From contig JAEWNU010000165.1 in assembly GCA_023456995.1 (NCBI GenBank), positions 1-5,056 of the forward strand: a stretch of DNA of 5,056 nt, read 5' to 3'. The stretch comes from Bacillota bacterium. Its GTDB lineage: Bacteria > Bacillota > Clostridia > Oscillospirales > Ruminococcaceae. A program made the position numbers and the translations under genes. The stretch's first letter is position 1. Each line of letters begins with the position of its first letter. This document shows, piece after piece, positions 1 through 5,056 of this stretch. The notes beneath the pieces were generated by a model that worked only from the letters and a program-made list of their open reading frames with translations, was not told where the DNA came from and did not search any database.

Positions 1-1025
1 CCTTTGAGCAGTATGCCAAAACGGGAGCTTCGGCCAACGCCTACACCTCGTTTGACCGCACGGCGTATCTCTTTGGCTGCACCGATAAGTTTGACCAGTC
101 GATTGAAATTTTGCTAAACCTTGTCTCAAAACCCTATTTTACCGAAAAGACGGTGCAGAAGGAACAGGGTATTATCGGTCAGGAAATCAGGATGTACGAC
201 GACGACCCCGAGTGGCGCGTGTATTTCAACCTGCTGGGGGCGCTGTACCACAACCATCCGATTCGAGTGGATATCGCCGGAACGGTGGAATCAATTTCTG
301 AAATCACAGCTGAACTGCTCTACCGCTGCTACAATGCATTTTATAACTTGAACAATATGGTGCTGTCGGTCGCCGGCAACTTTGACATTGATACGGTGGT
401 TAAGGCCTGCGATAAAATTTTGTTGCCCGCCGCCCCGGTGACGGTGCGCACACGGGAAGTCGACGAGCCCCAATCGGTACGAGAGCGCCGAGTCGAACAG
501 AAGCTTGAGGTTGCAACTCCGTTATTCCAAATCGGCTTCAAAGGTACACCTAAAACCTACCGCGAGAATATCCTCGCGCAGGTAACAGGTGAGATTGTCT
601 GCGACTTGGTTGCGGGTGAATCGACTGAGCTTTACCGCGCGCTTTATGACGAGGGGTTGATCAATTCCAGTTTTGGTACCGAAGTAATGGCGGGTCCCAA
701 TTATCTTGTGAACCTCTTCTCAGGCGAATCAAGAAACCCCGACGAGGTGTTTGCGCGTATATTAAAAGGTGTGGAAGAGCTGCAGCAAAGCGGAATTTCC
801 GCTGAGGCTTTTGAGCGCGCACGCCGTGCTGCCTATGGGCGATATGCCGGTGTTTACAGTTCGGTTGAAGCGATGGCGGGCATGATGGTGCTGGCCTCAC
901 TCGCAGGCTTTGGCGCCTATGAGCCGCTAGAGCTGATTGATGAGCTGACCTTAAATGACGCGCAGGCTTTTCTGCGTGAGAATTTTGATCCTGTGCGCTG
1001 CGCACTCTCGGTGGTACGGGATTAG
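1..1025 (+). CDS. ymfH: M16 family metallopeptidase-like protein, YmfH type (5' partial)
   Basis: The reading frame is open from base 3, so the N-terminus lies outside the window; 340 residues are visible and the family is about 425 long. The protein resembles YmfH of Bacillus, an M16 (insulinase/pitrilysin-like) protein that pairs with YmfF and is named in databases for its genetic link to EF-P 5-aminopentanol modification. Recognisable blocks are GASANAYTSFDRTAYLF near the start, PYFTEKTVQKEQGIIGQEI (visible residues about 44-62), YDDDPEWR and HPIRVDIAGTVESI. The Glu of GIIGQEI (codon 183-185) is at the place of the third zinc ligand in the inverted HxxEH motif; the HxxEH itself should lie shortly upstream and cannot be checked here, so catalytic competence is unknown. 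The C-terminal half is the second M16 domain. The stop TAG is 21 bases before lgt, which suggests one transcript. Family call is firm, cellular substrate unknown. Confidence 0.88.
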   Translation, partial: FEQYAKTGASANAYTSFDRTAYLFGCTDKFDQSIEILLNLVSKPYFTEKTVQKEQGIIGQEIRMYDDDPEWRVYFNLLGALYHNHPIRVDIAGTVESISEITAELLYRCYNAFYNLNNMVLSVAGNFDIDTVVKACDKILLPAAPVTVRTREVDEPQSVRERRVEQKLEVATPLFQIGFKGTPKTYRENILAQVTGEIVCDLVAGESTELYRALYDEGLINSSFGTEVMAGPNYLVNLFSGESRNPDEVFARILKGVEELQQSGISAEAFERARRAAYGRYAGVYSSVEAMAGMMVLASLAGFGAYEPLELIDELTLNDAQAFLRENFDPVRCALSVVRD

Positions 1026-1046
1026 ACAGAAAAGAGGGGGACAAGT

Positions 1047-2096
1047 ATGGATCCATTTATCCATTTGCCCAGTGCGGATACCGCTGCAAAGTTGGTTTTT
1101 CCCGGATTGGGGTTGGATTTTTCCATTTCACGGGTGGCGATTTTTATCGGGCCGTTCACCATCTACTGGTATGGAATCATCGTGGTGACCGGTATCGCGC
1201 TCGGCGTTATTTATGCTACCTGGCGTGCCGCGCAATTTGGTGTTGACAAAGAGAAGCTTAGTGATGTTTTTCTCTATGCAATTATTGCAGGTATGCTGGG
1301 GGCAAGAGCCTACTATGTTGCCTTTTCTTGGGATTATTACAAGTTGCACCCCGAAGAGATTGTGCAGATATGGAAAGGCGGCATTGCTTTCTATGGCGGT
1401 GTTCTCGCGGCGATTCTCTGCGGCTATCTGCTGTGTCGCCGCTGGAAGCTTCCTGTGGTGCGTGCGTTGGATGCTGCTCTGGGCGGCTTGCTTTTAGGAC
1501 AGTCAATCGGACGCTGGGGCAATTTTGTAAACATCGAGGCGTTCGGTGGTTATTTTGATGGGCCTTGGCGCATGGTCAGCCAGGTTATCGACAGCTATTT
1601 TCACATGCACCCAGACCTTCTGCCGGGCTTTACAGCCGACCAGGTTTTGCAGATGCGCGACATACCGGTGCATCCCACATTTTTCTATGAATCGGCATGG
1701 ACAATGCTGGGCTTTTTATTTATTGTCTGGTACACCAAACATCGTAAATTCAACGGTGAACTGACACTTTTGTATTTTTTCATCAACGGTATAGGACGCG
1801 CGGTGATTGAGGGCTTGCGTACGGACAGCCTGACCGCGGGCAGCATACGTGTCTCTCAGGTTCTGGCGGGCTGCATGGTGGCGCTTGCCGCGTTGCTCTG
1901 GTTTGCAGCACGTAAGAAGCTGGCCGATGGTACTGCTCCAGTGTGGATGTTGCTGACGGTTCCTGTAACGGCGGATGTGACAAAAGAGGGATACAACACC
2001 CAGACCGATAAAACGGAGCAATTACAGCCAGAAGACATAATACCCGAAGATAAAAACCCAGGGGGCACTGATAAAACAGGTCACGGCCAGGATTAA
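1047..2096 (+). CDS. lgt: Prolipoprotein diacylglyceryl transferase Lgt
   Basis: Lgt is an integral membrane enzyme that moves diacylglycerol from phosphatidylglycerol to the lipobox cysteine of prolipoproteins, the first step of lipoprotein maturation. The signature GRWGNFVNIEAFGG is at residues 155-168; R156 and N159 align with E. coli R143 and N146. A second conserved block has R251, E255 and R258 (GIGRAVIEGLR), with the same spacing as E. coli R239, E243 and R246. The position matching E. coli H103 is Y116 in GGIAFYGG, 40 residues before R156 as in E. coli. Several hydrophobic segments run from about residue 25 to 288. From about residue 290 there is an extra 60-residue tail, ending in a hydrophilic Thr/Asp/Glu/Lys-rich stretch, which makes the protein (349 residues) longer than the usual 260-290; by E. 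coli topology it would be cytoplasmic. The ATG at 1047 has a GAGGGGG ribosome binding site at 1034-1040. It is probably translated from the ymfH transcript. Confidence 0.96.
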   Translation: MDPFIHLPSADTAAKLVFPGLGLDFSISRVAIFIGPFTIYWYGIIVVTGIALGVIYATWRAAQFGVDKEKLSDVFLYAIIAGMLGARAYYVAFSWDYYKLHPEEIVQIWKGGIAFYGGVLAAILCGYLLCRRWKLPVVRALDAALGGLLLGQSIGRWGNFVNIEAFGGYFDGPWRMVSQVIDSYFHMHPDLLPGFTADQVLQMRDIPVHPTFFYESAWTMLGFLFIVWYTKHRKFNGELTLLYFFINGIGRAVIEGLRTDSLTAGSIRVSQVLAGCMVALAALLWFAARKKLADGTAPVWMLLTVPVTADVTKEGYNTQTDKTEQLQPEDIIPEDKNPGGTDKTGHGQD

Positions 2097-2141
2097 CAAA
2101 AATTCTAGAAATGTTTGTGGCTCGCATAGCAGGTTGCGTTG

Positions 2142-2156
2142 CAATCATTGTGATTG
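2142..2156. repeat. Short perfect dyad upstream of the small membrane protein gene
   Basis: CAATCA-TTG-TGATTG is a perfect 6-bp inverted repeat with a 3-base centre, in the 115-base gap between lgt and the small membrane protein gene, 56 bases before that gene's ATG. The size and symmetry resemble an operator half-site pair, but no convincing -35/-10 pair sits around it, and a dyad this short can occur by chance. There is also no terminator hairpin with a T-run after lgt, so read-through into the next gene is possible. Confidence 0.25.
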
Positions 2157-2200
2157 AGTTACAGTATTTTCTTGTGAAATTTGATAGCATGATACCCATG

Positions 2201-2205
2201 AGGTG
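2201..2205 (+). promoter_or_regulatory. Ribosome binding site that sets the start of the small membrane protein
   Basis: AGGTG lies 6 bases before the ATG at 2212. A possible GTG start at 2203 falls inside this site and has no site of its own, so the ATG at 2212 is preferred. Confidence 0.7.
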
Positions 2206-2211
2206 ATTGCT

Positions 2212-2385
2212 ATGAAAATTTTAATTTATACAATTGGCGGAGTTGTAGGTGCTTTAGCCGGCTATTTATACTATCGCTTTGTCGGTTGTGCGTCAGGGCG
2301 CTGCATGATCACATCCAATCCGTGGAGTTCTACATTTTATGGTGTAATGCTGGGTGTCATGATTGCGGGTTCTTTTGTTAAATGA
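2212..2385 (+). CDS. Small two-segment membrane protein, DUF6132-like
   Basis: A 57-residue protein of unknown function. It has a hydrophobic Gly-rich segment at about residues 3-24, a polar loop GCASGRCMITSNPWSS at 25-40 with Cys26 and Cys31, and a second hydrophobic segment at about 42-56, so it looks like a small helical hairpin in the membrane. The GCxSGxC-ITSNP loop followed by a Gly-rich helix is the pattern I associate with the DUF6132 family of small bacterial membrane proteins; this is from memory and not from a search. The two cysteines could bind a metal, form a disulfide or carry sulfur, but nothing here decides which. The gene is more AT-rich than lgt and rplU on either side. It is separated from lgt by 115 bases and from rplU by 205 bases with a strong promoter, so it is either the last gene of the lgt transcript or on its own. 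The start is set by AGGTG at 2201-2205. Confidence 0.8.
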   Translation: MKILIYTIGGVVGALAGYLYYRFVGCASGRCMITSNPWSSTFYGVMLGVMIAGSFVK

Positions 2386-2407
2386 GAGTCTTTTTAAATG
2401 CATTGGC

Positions 2408-2439
2408 AAGATCACAAAAAACAATAGTTTAATGATCTT
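2408..2439. repeat. AT-rich inverted repeat between the small membrane protein gene and the rplU promoter
   Basis: AAGATCA at 2408-2414 is matched perfectly by TGATCTT at 2433-2439 across an 18-base A/T-rich loop. It starts 23 bases after the stop of the membrane protein gene and ends 28 bases before the rplU -35 box. No T-run follows the right arm, so it is a poor intrinsic terminator. It could be a weak end structure or a binding site upstream of the ribosomal protein promoter. The rest of 2386-2467 is AT-rich with no other feature that I can support. Confidence 0.3.
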
Positions 2440-2467
2440 AAGTTGTTGCAAAAAGCAGAAAAATGCC

Positions 2468-2496
2468 TTGACAAAGCCAAAAGTCTATGTTATCAT
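2468..2496 (+). promoter_or_regulatory. Sigma-A type promoter for rplU-rpmA
   Basis: TTGACA (2468-2473, all six consensus bases) and TATCAT (2491-2496, five of six) are separated by exactly 17 bases, within AT-rich DNA. Transcription should begin near 2502-2505, giving a leader of about 87 bases before rplU. The strength fits a ribosomal protein operon. Confidence 0.88.
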
Positions 2497-2504
2497 AATT
2501 TTTG

Positions 2505-2560
2505 CCGCATGTTTCGGGCTATAAGTGCGCCTTTTTTAACCAAAGGTGACGCCCAAAAGC
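2505..2560 (+). promoter_or_regulatory. Probable L21 leader (ribosomal protein autoregulatory RNA)
   Basis: The 5' untranslated region of rplU contains GTGCGCC (2525-2531) pairing with GGTGACGC (2545-2552). This forms a 7-bp stem with one bulged A and one or two G-U pairs, closing a U/A-rich loop. The upstream GCCGCATGTTTCGGGC segment could add further pairing. Position, size and the GCGCC...GGTGACGC pairing agree with what I recall of the Firmicutes L21 leader family, which is thought to bind L21 and control the operon. The family match is from memory; a covariance-model scan is the decisive check. Boundaries are approximate. Confidence 0.6.
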
Positions 2561-2590
2561 AGCGAGACTGAACAGATAAGCAGGTGTAAC

Positions 2591-2902
2591 ATGTACGCAG
2601 TATTCATTACCGGCGGAAAGCAGTATCGTGTCGCTCAGGGCGACGTGATTTTCGTCGAAAAGCTCGACGTTGAGGCCGACCAGACCATCGAGTTCGACAA
2701 CGTTCTCGTTGTTGGCAAGGATGACAGCGCTGTTGTGGGCACCCCCACCGTAGCGGGAGCCAAGGTTGTCGCCAAGGCTCTGAAGAACGGTAAGGGCAAG
2801 AAGATCACCGTCTTCACCTACCGCTCCAAGAAGGATTCCAAGCGCAAAATGGGCCACAGACAGCCCTATACCAAGCTTGAAATCACCGCGATTAACGCTT
2901 AA
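2591..2902 (+). CDS. rplU: 50S ribosomal protein L21 (bL21)
   Basis: A 103-residue protein of normal family length that binds 23S rRNA in the large subunit. It begins [18 protein letters not shown], the typical bL21 N-terminus, and has the conserved Lys/Arg-rich block around residues 75-95 ([19 protein letters not shown]) that contacts rRNA. The ATG at 2591 is chosen over an in-frame GTG at 2546 because it starts the conserved protein and has AGGTG at 2582-2586; the earlier start would also run through the leader hairpin. Codon use is strongly biased: 13 of 14 lysines are AAG and most third positions are C or G, unlike obgE downstream, which mostly uses AAA. This fits selection for high expression. 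rpmA follows after 38 bases, with no prp gene between them. Confidence 0.98.
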   Translation: MYAVFITGGKQYRVAQGDVIFVEKLDVEADQTIEFDNVLVVGKDDSAVVGTPTVAGAKVVAKALKNGKGKKITVFTYRSKKDSKRKMGHRQPYTKLEITAINA

Positions 2903-2940
2903 AAAAATCTAAACCATTTATTACTGGAGGTGCAAAACCA

Positions 2941-3201
2941 ATGGCACATAAGAAGGGCGTAGGCTCAACTAAAAACGGTCGCGACTCCGAAGCCAAACGG
3001 CTTGGCGTCAAGCGTGCCGACGGTCAGTTTGTAAAGGCTGGCAATATCTTGGTTCGTCAGAGAGGCACCCACATCCATCCCGGCGAGAATGTCGGTATCG
3101 GTTCGGATGACACTCTGTTCGCGCTTGCTGACGGAACGCTCCGTTTTGAGCGCCTCGGCCGTGACCGCAAGAAGGCTTCGGTCTACGCGGCAGAGAACTA
3201 A
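2941..3201 (+). CDS. rpmA: 50S ribosomal protein L27 (bL27), form without N-terminal extension
   Basis: An 86-residue protein whose flexible N-terminus reaches the peptidyl transferase centre. The family pattern is clear: [20 protein letters not shown] at 1-20, then [21 protein letters not shown] and [16 protein letters not shown]. The start has GGAGG at 2926-2930. Most Firmicutes L27 proteins carry a short extension ending in a hydrophobic/aromatic motif (such as LQFFA) before the HKKG or SKKG sequence, removed by the protease Prp. Here there is none: the upstream in-frame codons (2902-2940) contain no ATG, GTG or TTG start, and the conserved protein starts at the ATG itself, as in E. coli. 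The gene ends 10 bases before a strong terminator. Confidence 0.98.
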   Translation: MAHKKGVGSTKNGRDSEAKRLGVKRADGQFVKAGNILVRQRGTHIHPGENVGIGSDDTLFALADGTLRFERLGRDRKKASVYAAEN

Positions 3202-3211
3202 GCTTACGAAC

Positions 3212-3241
3212 AAAAATCCCGAGCGTTCGCTCGGGATTTTT
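3212..3241 (+). terminator. Intrinsic terminator of the rplU-rpmA operon
   Basis: AAAAATCCCGAGC (3212-3224), loop GTTC and GCTCGGGATTTTT (3229-3241) form a perfect 13-bp stem with a GC-rich core. The right arm ends in a run of five T. It begins 10 bases after the rpmA stop. The A-run on the left arm means it could also act on the opposite strand, but no gene on that strand is present here. Confidence 0.95.
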
Positions 3242-3300
3242 CTGTGTTGTGGCCTTGTGATGCGATTTACAGGGGCGCACTGCATAACTAAAACAGATTC

Positions 3301-3328
3301 ATGACGTTTTCACAGTAGGCTGTATAAA
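3301..3328 (+). promoter_or_regulatory. Candidate promoter for obgE-mrnC
   Basis: ATGACG (3301-3306, four of six consensus bases) and TATAAA (3323-3328, five of six) are 16 bases apart, in the 227-base gap after the rpmA terminator. Since the terminator should stop the upstream transcript, obgE needs its own promoter, and this is the best candidate in the gap. The -35 box is weak. Bases 3242-3300 show nothing that I can support. Confidence 0.45.
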
Positions 3329-3371
3329 AAAAGCAGGATGTCGATTCGATTAGAGGGCGGCTGAAAAGTTA

Positions 3372-3454
3372 TGCGGGTTGCTCTTTTCTGCACAACTGCT
3401 GTGAACAGGATAACCCGCACCCGATGGGTAAAACTATTGGTGTGCGCCCCCACA
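3372..3454 (+). promoter_or_regulatory. Structured 5' leader of obgE
   Basis: TGCGGGTT (3372-3379) is the exact reverse complement of AACCCGCA (3412-3419), extended by a G-U pair. Inside it, CTG-CACA (3388-3394) pairs with TGTG-AA-CAG (3400-3408), leaving two bulged A. Next come a small hairpin ACCC-GAT-GGGT (3419-3429) and TGTG/CACA (3441-3444 with 3451-3454), which ends right at the obgE ribosome binding site. CGCAC at 3416-3420 can alternatively pair with GTGCG at 3442-3446, which excludes the main stem. The arrangement suggests a folded and perhaps switching leader. I recognise no known riboswitch or protein-leader family, and a chance origin is not excluded. Confidence 0.4.
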
Positions 3455-3462
3455 AAGGAGGG
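3455..3462 (+). promoter_or_regulatory. Ribosome binding site that sets the obgE start
   Basis: AAGGAGGG is a near-perfect anti-16S match that ends 6 bases before the ATG at 3469. The longer in-frame ATG at 3424 has no such site and would add 15 residues absent from the family. Confidence 0.9.
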
Positions 3463-3468
3463 AAAAGC

Positions 3469-4743
3469 ATGTTTATTGATAAGGCGTTTATTAAAATTAA
3501 AGGCGGCAAAGGCGGTGACGGCAGTGTGTCGTTCCACCGTGAAAAATATGTTGCGGCAGGTGGTCCGGACGGCGGAGACGGCGGACGCGGTGGTAATGTC
3601 GTGTTTGTGGCCGATACCAACAAAACCACGCTGATGGAGTTTAAATACAAAACCCGTTATTTTGCCCCCGAGGGTGAACCGGGTGGCCGCCGTCAGTGCA
3701 GCGGCAAAAATGCCGAGGATCTCGTCATTCGTGTACCGATGGGTACGCTGATACGCGAGCGTGAGTCGGGTAGACTGTTGGCAGATATTTCGGATGATGC
3801 GCCGGTGGTTATCGCCCGCGGTGGTCGTGGCGGTTGGGGCAACCAGCATTTTGCCACGCCTACTCGGCAGATACCGCGCTTTGCAAAGCCGGGCATGCCG
3901 GGTGAGGAATTTGACGTTCAGCTTGAATTGAAGCTGCTGGCGGACGTGGGACTGGTCGGCTTCCCGAATGTGGGCAAATCGACGCTAATTTCGATGGTGA
4001 GCGAGGCCAAACCCAAAATTGCCAACTATCATTTTACTACTCTGACTCCGGTGCTAGGCGTCGTGAGGGTGGATGCTGAAAAAAGCTATGTTATGGCGGA
4101 TATTCCCGGACTGATTGAGGGCGCTTCAGAAGGTGTGGGGCTGGGTCATGAATTCTTGCGTCATGTTGAGCGCTGCCGCCTTATGGTTCATGTTGTGGAT
4201 GTCTCCGGTTGCGAAGGACGAGAACCCCTCAATGACTTCGACCTGATTAACCGTGAGCTAGCAAATTTTTCAGAGGCACTGGCTGAGCGGCCGATGCTGG
4301 TGGCTGCAAACAAGTGCGATATTGCGTCGTCGGAGCAGGTGGACAGCTTTACAAAGACGCTGGAACAGCGCGGCTATCGGGTGTTCCCGATTTCTGCGGC
4401 GACAAATCAGGGCATAGAACCGCTGATGAATGCAGTGGCCGCTGAGTTGGATCAATTGCCACCGGTGCTGCGCTATGAACCCGATCCGCTGCCGCAAATG
4501 GACATGGATTCTGCCGGACAGCGTCAGTTTGAGATTACGCGAGGCGACGATGGGATATACTATATTACAGCGAAATGGCTGCCGTATATTCTGAACTCGG
4601 TCAATATGGACGACTACGAATCGCTGCAGTACCTTCAGCGTTCACTGCGTAATAGCGGCATCATTGACAAGTTGGAGGAAATGGGCATCAAAGAAGGCGA
4701 TACCGTTGACATCGACGGTTTTGAGTTCGATTACCTGAGATAA
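3469..4743 (+). CDS. obgE: Obg GTPase, 50S ribosomal subunit assembly factor
   Basis: A 424-residue essential-type GTPase that acts in late 50S assembly and in the stress/(p)ppGpp response. Three domains are visible. The Gly-rich Obg fold (about 1-158) has GGKGGDGSVSFHREK, GGPDGGDGGRGG and GGRGGWGNQHFATPTRQIPR. The G domain follows, with G1 GFPNVGKST at 164-172, G2 in HFTTLTP, G3 DIPG at 211-214, G4 NKCD at 281-284 and G5 SAA at 309-311. The C-terminal OCT domain (about 345-424) is the form common in Gram-positive bacteria. All nucleotide-binding motifs are intact and the length is normal. The start MFIDKAFIKIKGG fits the family and follows a strong ribosome binding site. mrnC begins 11 bases after the stop, so the two are co-transcribed; the L21-L27-Obg order is widely conserved, although here a terminator separates Obg from L27. 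Confidence 0.98.
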   Translation: MFIDKAFIKIKGGKGGDGSVSFHREKYVAAGGPDGGDGGRGGNVVFVADTNKTTLMEFKYKTRYFAPEGEPGGRRQCSGKNAEDLVIRVPMGTLIRERESGRLLADISDDAPVVIARGGRGGWGNQHFATPTRQIPRFAKPGMPGEEFDVQLELKLLADVGLVGFPNVGKSTLISMVSEAKPKIANYHFTTLTPVLGVVRVDAEKSYVMADIPGLIEGASEGVGLGHEFLRHVERCRLMVHVVDVSGCEGREPLNDFDLINRELANFSEALAERPMLVAANKCDIASSEQVDSFTKTLEQRGYRVFPISAATNQGIEPLMNAVAAELDQLPPVLRYEPDPLPQMDMDSAGQRQFEITRGDDGIYYITAKWLPYILNSVNMDDYESLQYLQRSLRNSGIIDKLEEMGIKEGDTVDIDGFEFDYLR

Positions 4744-4754
4744 GGAGCTGTTAT

Positions 4755-5056
4755 ATGCTGAATGCAGAAAAATTGCCCGATCTCAGGCTGATTAACCCCC
4801 TGACACTGGCTTTTGTCGGTGATGGTGTATATGAGATGCTGGTGCGTGAAGAGATTGTCAACCGCTATACTAGCCTTTCGGCCAACAAGCTGCACACGCT
4901 GGCGGTGGAGATGGTTCGGGCAACGGCGCAGGCACGCGGTTTTGCCGTGATTGCACCCACCTTGACCGAGGCAGAGATGGCGGTGTTCAAGCGTGGCCGT
5001 AACGCAAATGGTGTGACGCCACCGCGCCACACTTCCGCCGGAGAATACCGCACCGC
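4755..5056 (+). CDS. mrnC: Mini-ribonuclease III (3' partial)
   Basis: The first 100 residues are visible before the window ends; the family is about 130-145 residues. Mini-III is an RNase III catalytic domain without the double-stranded RNA-binding domain; in Bacillus subtilis it cuts the double-stranded stem that joins the ends of 23S rRNA during maturation. The sequence shows NPLTLAFVGDGVYEMLVR at residues 14-31, with the catalytic Asp at D23, the same number as in B. subtilis. KLHTLAVEMVRATAQA and LTEAEMAVFKRGRNAN follow, and the conserved Tyr of the GEYRTA block is reached just before the end. The start ATG has AAGGAG at 4742-4747, overlapping the obgE stop codon, so translation is likely coupled. 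Its place behind Obg and the L21/L27 operon fits a shared role in building the 50S subunit. Confidence 0.95.
   Translation, partial: MLNAEKLPDLRLINPLTLAFVGDGVYEMLVREEIVNRYTSLSANKLHTLAVEMVRATAQARGFAVIAPTLTEAEMAVFKRGRNANGVTPPRHTSAGEYRT

Noticed and set aside
661..1056. A 131-codon open frame on the - strand over the end of ymfH
   Set aside because: It is antisense to a well-conserved M16 domain; its product is low-complexity, rich in His, Arg and Pro, and it has no ribosome binding site context.
2503..2505. A T-box or metabolite riboswitch in the rplU leader
   Set aside because: The leader is under 90 bases, has no T-box sequence or specifier stem and no anti-terminator/terminator pair.
2546..2590. 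Longer L21 start at GTG 2546
   Set aside because: It lies inside the leader hairpin, and the conserved bL21 sequence starts at the ATG at 2591.
3424..3468. Longer Obg start at ATG 3424
   Set aside because: The 15 extra residues do not belong to the Obg family, there is no ribosome binding site before 3424, and a near-perfect one precedes 3469.
3371..3634. An 87-codon frame from ATG 3371 in the obgE leader, running into obgE
   Set aside because: It has no ribosome binding site, overlaps obgE in another frame and encodes a Lys/Ala/Val-rich product typical of a shifted reading of the Gly-rich Obg region. A regulatory leader peptide ending soon after the stem is not possible because the frame does not stop there.
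3310..3849. A 179-codon open frame on the - strand across the obgE start
   Set aside because: It is antisense to the Gly-rich Obg region and its leader, has no recognisable domain, and is explained by the base composition of the + strand gene.
1..5056. Mobile element, CRISPR array, toxin-antitoxin or defence system
   Set aside because: All seven genes are identified or classed as core or family genes. There are no direct-repeat arrays, transposase fragments, terminal repeats or tRNA genes on either strand.

Overview
The window is a stretch of Firmicutes (Bacillota) housekeeping chromosome, most like Clostridia and within them the Oscillospirales/Ruminococcaceae type. This is inferred from the gene content (YmfH-type M16 protein, Firmicutes-length Obg with an OCT domain, Mini-ribonuclease III, L21-L27-Obg order), strong Shine-Dalgarno sites, and moderate GC with very GC-rich third positions in rplU. 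No 16S or other decisive marker is present, so the family-level placement is tentative. All seven genes are on the + strand. I found no mobile element, tRNA, rRNA or CRISPR array.

Region 1 (1-2096): the 3' part of a YmfH-like M16 metallopeptidase-family gene, followed after 21 bases by lgt, the prolipoprotein diacylglyceryl transferase. They look co-transcribed. Region 2 (2097-2590): a 115-base gap with a small dyad, a 57-residue two-segment membrane protein with a Cys-containing loop (DUF6132-like), then a 205-base AT-rich gap. That gap holds an inverted repeat, a near-consensus sigma-A promoter and a compact hairpin leader that fits the Firmicutes L21 leader.

Region 3 (2591-3241): rplU (L21) and rpmA (L27), closed by a perfect 13-bp hairpin terminator. 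The usual Firmicutes gene between them, the cysteine protease Prp (YsxB), is missing, and L27 correspondingly starts directly at MAHKKG without the cleavable N-terminal extension. Region 4 (3242-5056): a 227-base gap with a candidate promoter and a structured leader, then obgE and, 11 bases later, the 5' part of mrnC (Mini-III).

Functionally the right half is about making the large ribosomal subunit: L21 and L27 are 50S proteins, Obg is a 50S assembly GTPase, and Mini-III matures the ends of 23S rRNA. The left half concerns the cell envelope (lipoprotein lipidation) and a peptidase-family protein linked genetically to EF-P modification. I see no clearly new system. The points most worth a second look are the paired loss of Prp and of the L27 extension, the structured obgE leader, and the small Cys-loop membrane protein.
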